Positions 5,601 to 6,695 of a stretch of DNA of 6,695 nt are shown in pieces. This stretch comes from Syntrophus sp. (in: bacteria) (GTDB taxonomy: Bacteria > Desulfobacterota > Syntrophia > Syntrophales > UBA8958). The first letter of the stretch is position 1. Every line of letters begins with the position of its first letter. A program made the translations under genes and the position numbers. The notes under the pieces are model-generated. The model made no database searches. It was given only the letters and a program-made list of their open reading frames with translations, and was not told the DNA's origin. The stretch spans positions 1 through 6,695 of the forward strand of contig DMAT01000043.1 of NCBI GenBank assembly GCA_003451635.1, read 5' to 3'.

Positions 5601-6695
5601 TTATTTATCCACTCTGATCAGCATGGCGTCGCCCTGGGCGTGACCGGAACAGATACCGCACACGCCGATGCCGCCGCCTCGCCGCCGTAGTTCATAACCA
5701 AGGGTCATAAGAATCCGGGCCCCTGTCGCGCCGATGGGATGTCCATAGGCAATGGCGCTGCCATTGGGATTTACCTTTTTGTACATCTCTTCTTTGCTCA
5801 TTCCCAAGATGGACCGAGCACTGACAATAGCCACGGCTGCGAAGGCCTCGTTGATTTCGATAACATCCAACTGATCGACGGTCATATCGTTCTGATCAAG
5901 AATCTTCTTGATGGAAAGTCCGGGCACCGTGGCGATATCCTTCGTCGGCTGGGAAACTTCGGCGTAATCCAGAATCGTGAAGAGGGGCTTCATGCCCAGC
6001 CTGTCCGCCATCTCCCTACTCATGAGCATGCAGACGTCTCCACCGTCGTTGACGCCGGGGGCGTTTCCCGCCGTTACGCTGCCAAGTTCTCCCGTCACGG
6101 TGCTCTTGTGATTGAAGACGGGGGGAAGCTTCGCCAGACCTTCGATCGTCGTCGCCGGCCTTGGTCCTTCATCCTTATCAAATATTGTGACCTCTTTCCC
6201 TTTTTTGATCTCCACGGGGAAAATCTCGTCATCCAGTTTTCCATCTTTCATCGCCTGCACGGCGCTGAGCTGGGATTTGAGGGCCCACTCATCCTGATCC
6301 TGGCGGGTGAAGCCGAACTCGTCGGCTGTCTCAGAGCCATGTATTGCCATGTGGCGGTTGTAGAAGGCGTCCCAGAGACCATCAAGAACCATTGCATCCA
6401 CGAGCTTGCCATTCGGCAGGCCCATCCGGGAACCCCAGCGCATGTCGGGAAGGACATAAGGACAGTTGCTCATGCTCTCCTGACCGCCGGCAATAACAAT
6501 TTCGGCCCGGCCGGTCTGAATCATCTGGACCGCCAGGTCAATGGTCTTTATCCCTGATGAACACACCTTGTTTACAGTAATGGAGGGAACGCTTTCCGGC
6601 ACTCCCGCCAGCAGCGTCGCCTGACGACTCGGCACCTGCCCGCAGCCGGCCGGAACGACCTGACCCATGATGATATAATCTACATCCTCACCCTT
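5601..6695 (-). CDS. Thiolase / acetyl-CoA C-acyltransferase, N-terminus beyond right edge (thiolase 2)
   Basis: There are 364 codons open to the window edge. By alignment with Zoogloea thiolase about 45 N-terminal residues are missing; the Met at 6668 is internal (IIMGQVV), not the start. Numbering from the edge, seen are nucleophile Cys45 in NKVCSSG, IAGGQESMSNCPY (68-80), SVTAGNAPGVNDGG (206-219), NEAFA (282-286), His319 in GHPIGATGAR and Cys349. The C-terminal loop reads CSGHAQGDAM instead of the common CIGGGxG, and the GPxPA segment of thiolase 1 is replaced by TVPGLS. A short insertion precedes SVTAGN (NHKSTVTGELG), and HMAIHGSETA replaces the usual HMGxTA. These mark a different thiolase subfamily from the adjacent gene, possibly with a different acyl-chain preference. 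It has no insertion like that of thiolase 1. It is the most upstream gene visible; the operon may begin beyond the window. Confidence 0.92.
   Translation of the reverse strand, partial: KGEDVDYIIMGQVVPAGCGQVPSRQATLLAGVPESVPSITVNKVCSSGIKTIDLAVQMIQTGRAEIVIAGGQESMSNCPYVLPDMRWGSRMGLPNGKLVDAMVLDGLWDAFYNRHMAIHGSETADEFGFTRQDQDEWALKSQLSAVQAMKDGKLDDEIFPVEIKKGKEVTIFDKDEGPRPATTIEGLAKLPPVFNHKSTVTGELGSVTAGNAPGVNDGGDVCMLMSREMADRLGMKPLFTILDYAEVSQPTKDIATVPGLSIKKILDQNDMTVDQLDVIEINEAFAAVAIVSARSILGMSKEEMYKKVNPNGSAIAYGHPIGATGARILMTLGYELRRRGGGIGVCGICSGHAQGDAMLIRVDK

Noticed and set aside
5739..6557. 272-codon open frame on the plus strand
   Set aside because: It is antisense to thiolase 2. The His- and Gly-rich composition is typical of the complement of a GC-rich thiolase frame.
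6666..6668. Met codon at 6668 as the start of thiolase 2
   Set aside because: The frame continues upstream to the edge with KGEDVDYII, matching thiolase sequence before the conserved MGQV; the true start lies outside the window.

Overview
The window is one stretch of bacterial chromosome, coded almost entirely on the minus strand. It carries a complete set of stand-alone fatty-acid beta-oxidation enzymes followed by the start of an unrelated glycolytic gene. The proteins look like those of strictly anaerobic Desulfobacterota (Syntrophus-, Desulfobacter- or Syntrophobacter-like organisms). The reasons are an acyl-CoA dehydrogenase of the ~600-residue class, separate hydratase and dehydrogenase proteins rather than a FadB fusion, paralogous thiolases side by side, and an archaeal-type phosphoglycerate mutase. 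This assignment is an inference from protein style; no rRNA or other marker gene is present.

Layout in the direction of transcription (right to left): thiolase 2 (6695-5601, N-terminus beyond the window edge); 37 bp gap; thiolase 1 (5563-4274, with an unusual ~35-residue insertion); 76 bp gap with a GC-rich hairpin; NAD-dependent 3-hydroxyacyl-CoA dehydrogenase (4197-3337); 48 bp gap with a small hairpin; enoyl-CoA hydratase (3288-2506); 133 bp gap with two hairpins and a possible 17-codon leader ORF; acyl-CoA dehydrogenase (2372-540); a GC-rich rho-independent terminator (511-469); and the first 151 codons of apgM (453-1, continuing past the left edge).

Together the first five genes provide every step of one beta-oxidation turn: oxidation of acyl-CoA, hydration, oxidation of the 3-hydroxyacyl-CoA, and thiolytic cleavage to acetyl-CoA. 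They lie in the reverse of pathway order. All catalytic residues I checked are present, so the set should be functional. It could run in the degradative direction (syntrophic or sulfate-reducing growth on fatty or aromatic acids) or in reverse. No electron-transfer flavoprotein, CoA ligase or regulator is visible. apgM appears to be a separate transcription unit: a perfect TTGACA box lies just upstream, so its putative promoter overlaps the operon's terminator. I see no mobile element, tRNA/rRNA, CRISPR array or defence system. The main curiosities are the thiolase insertion, the overlap of terminator and promoter, and the structured leader of the acyl-CoA dehydrogenase gene.
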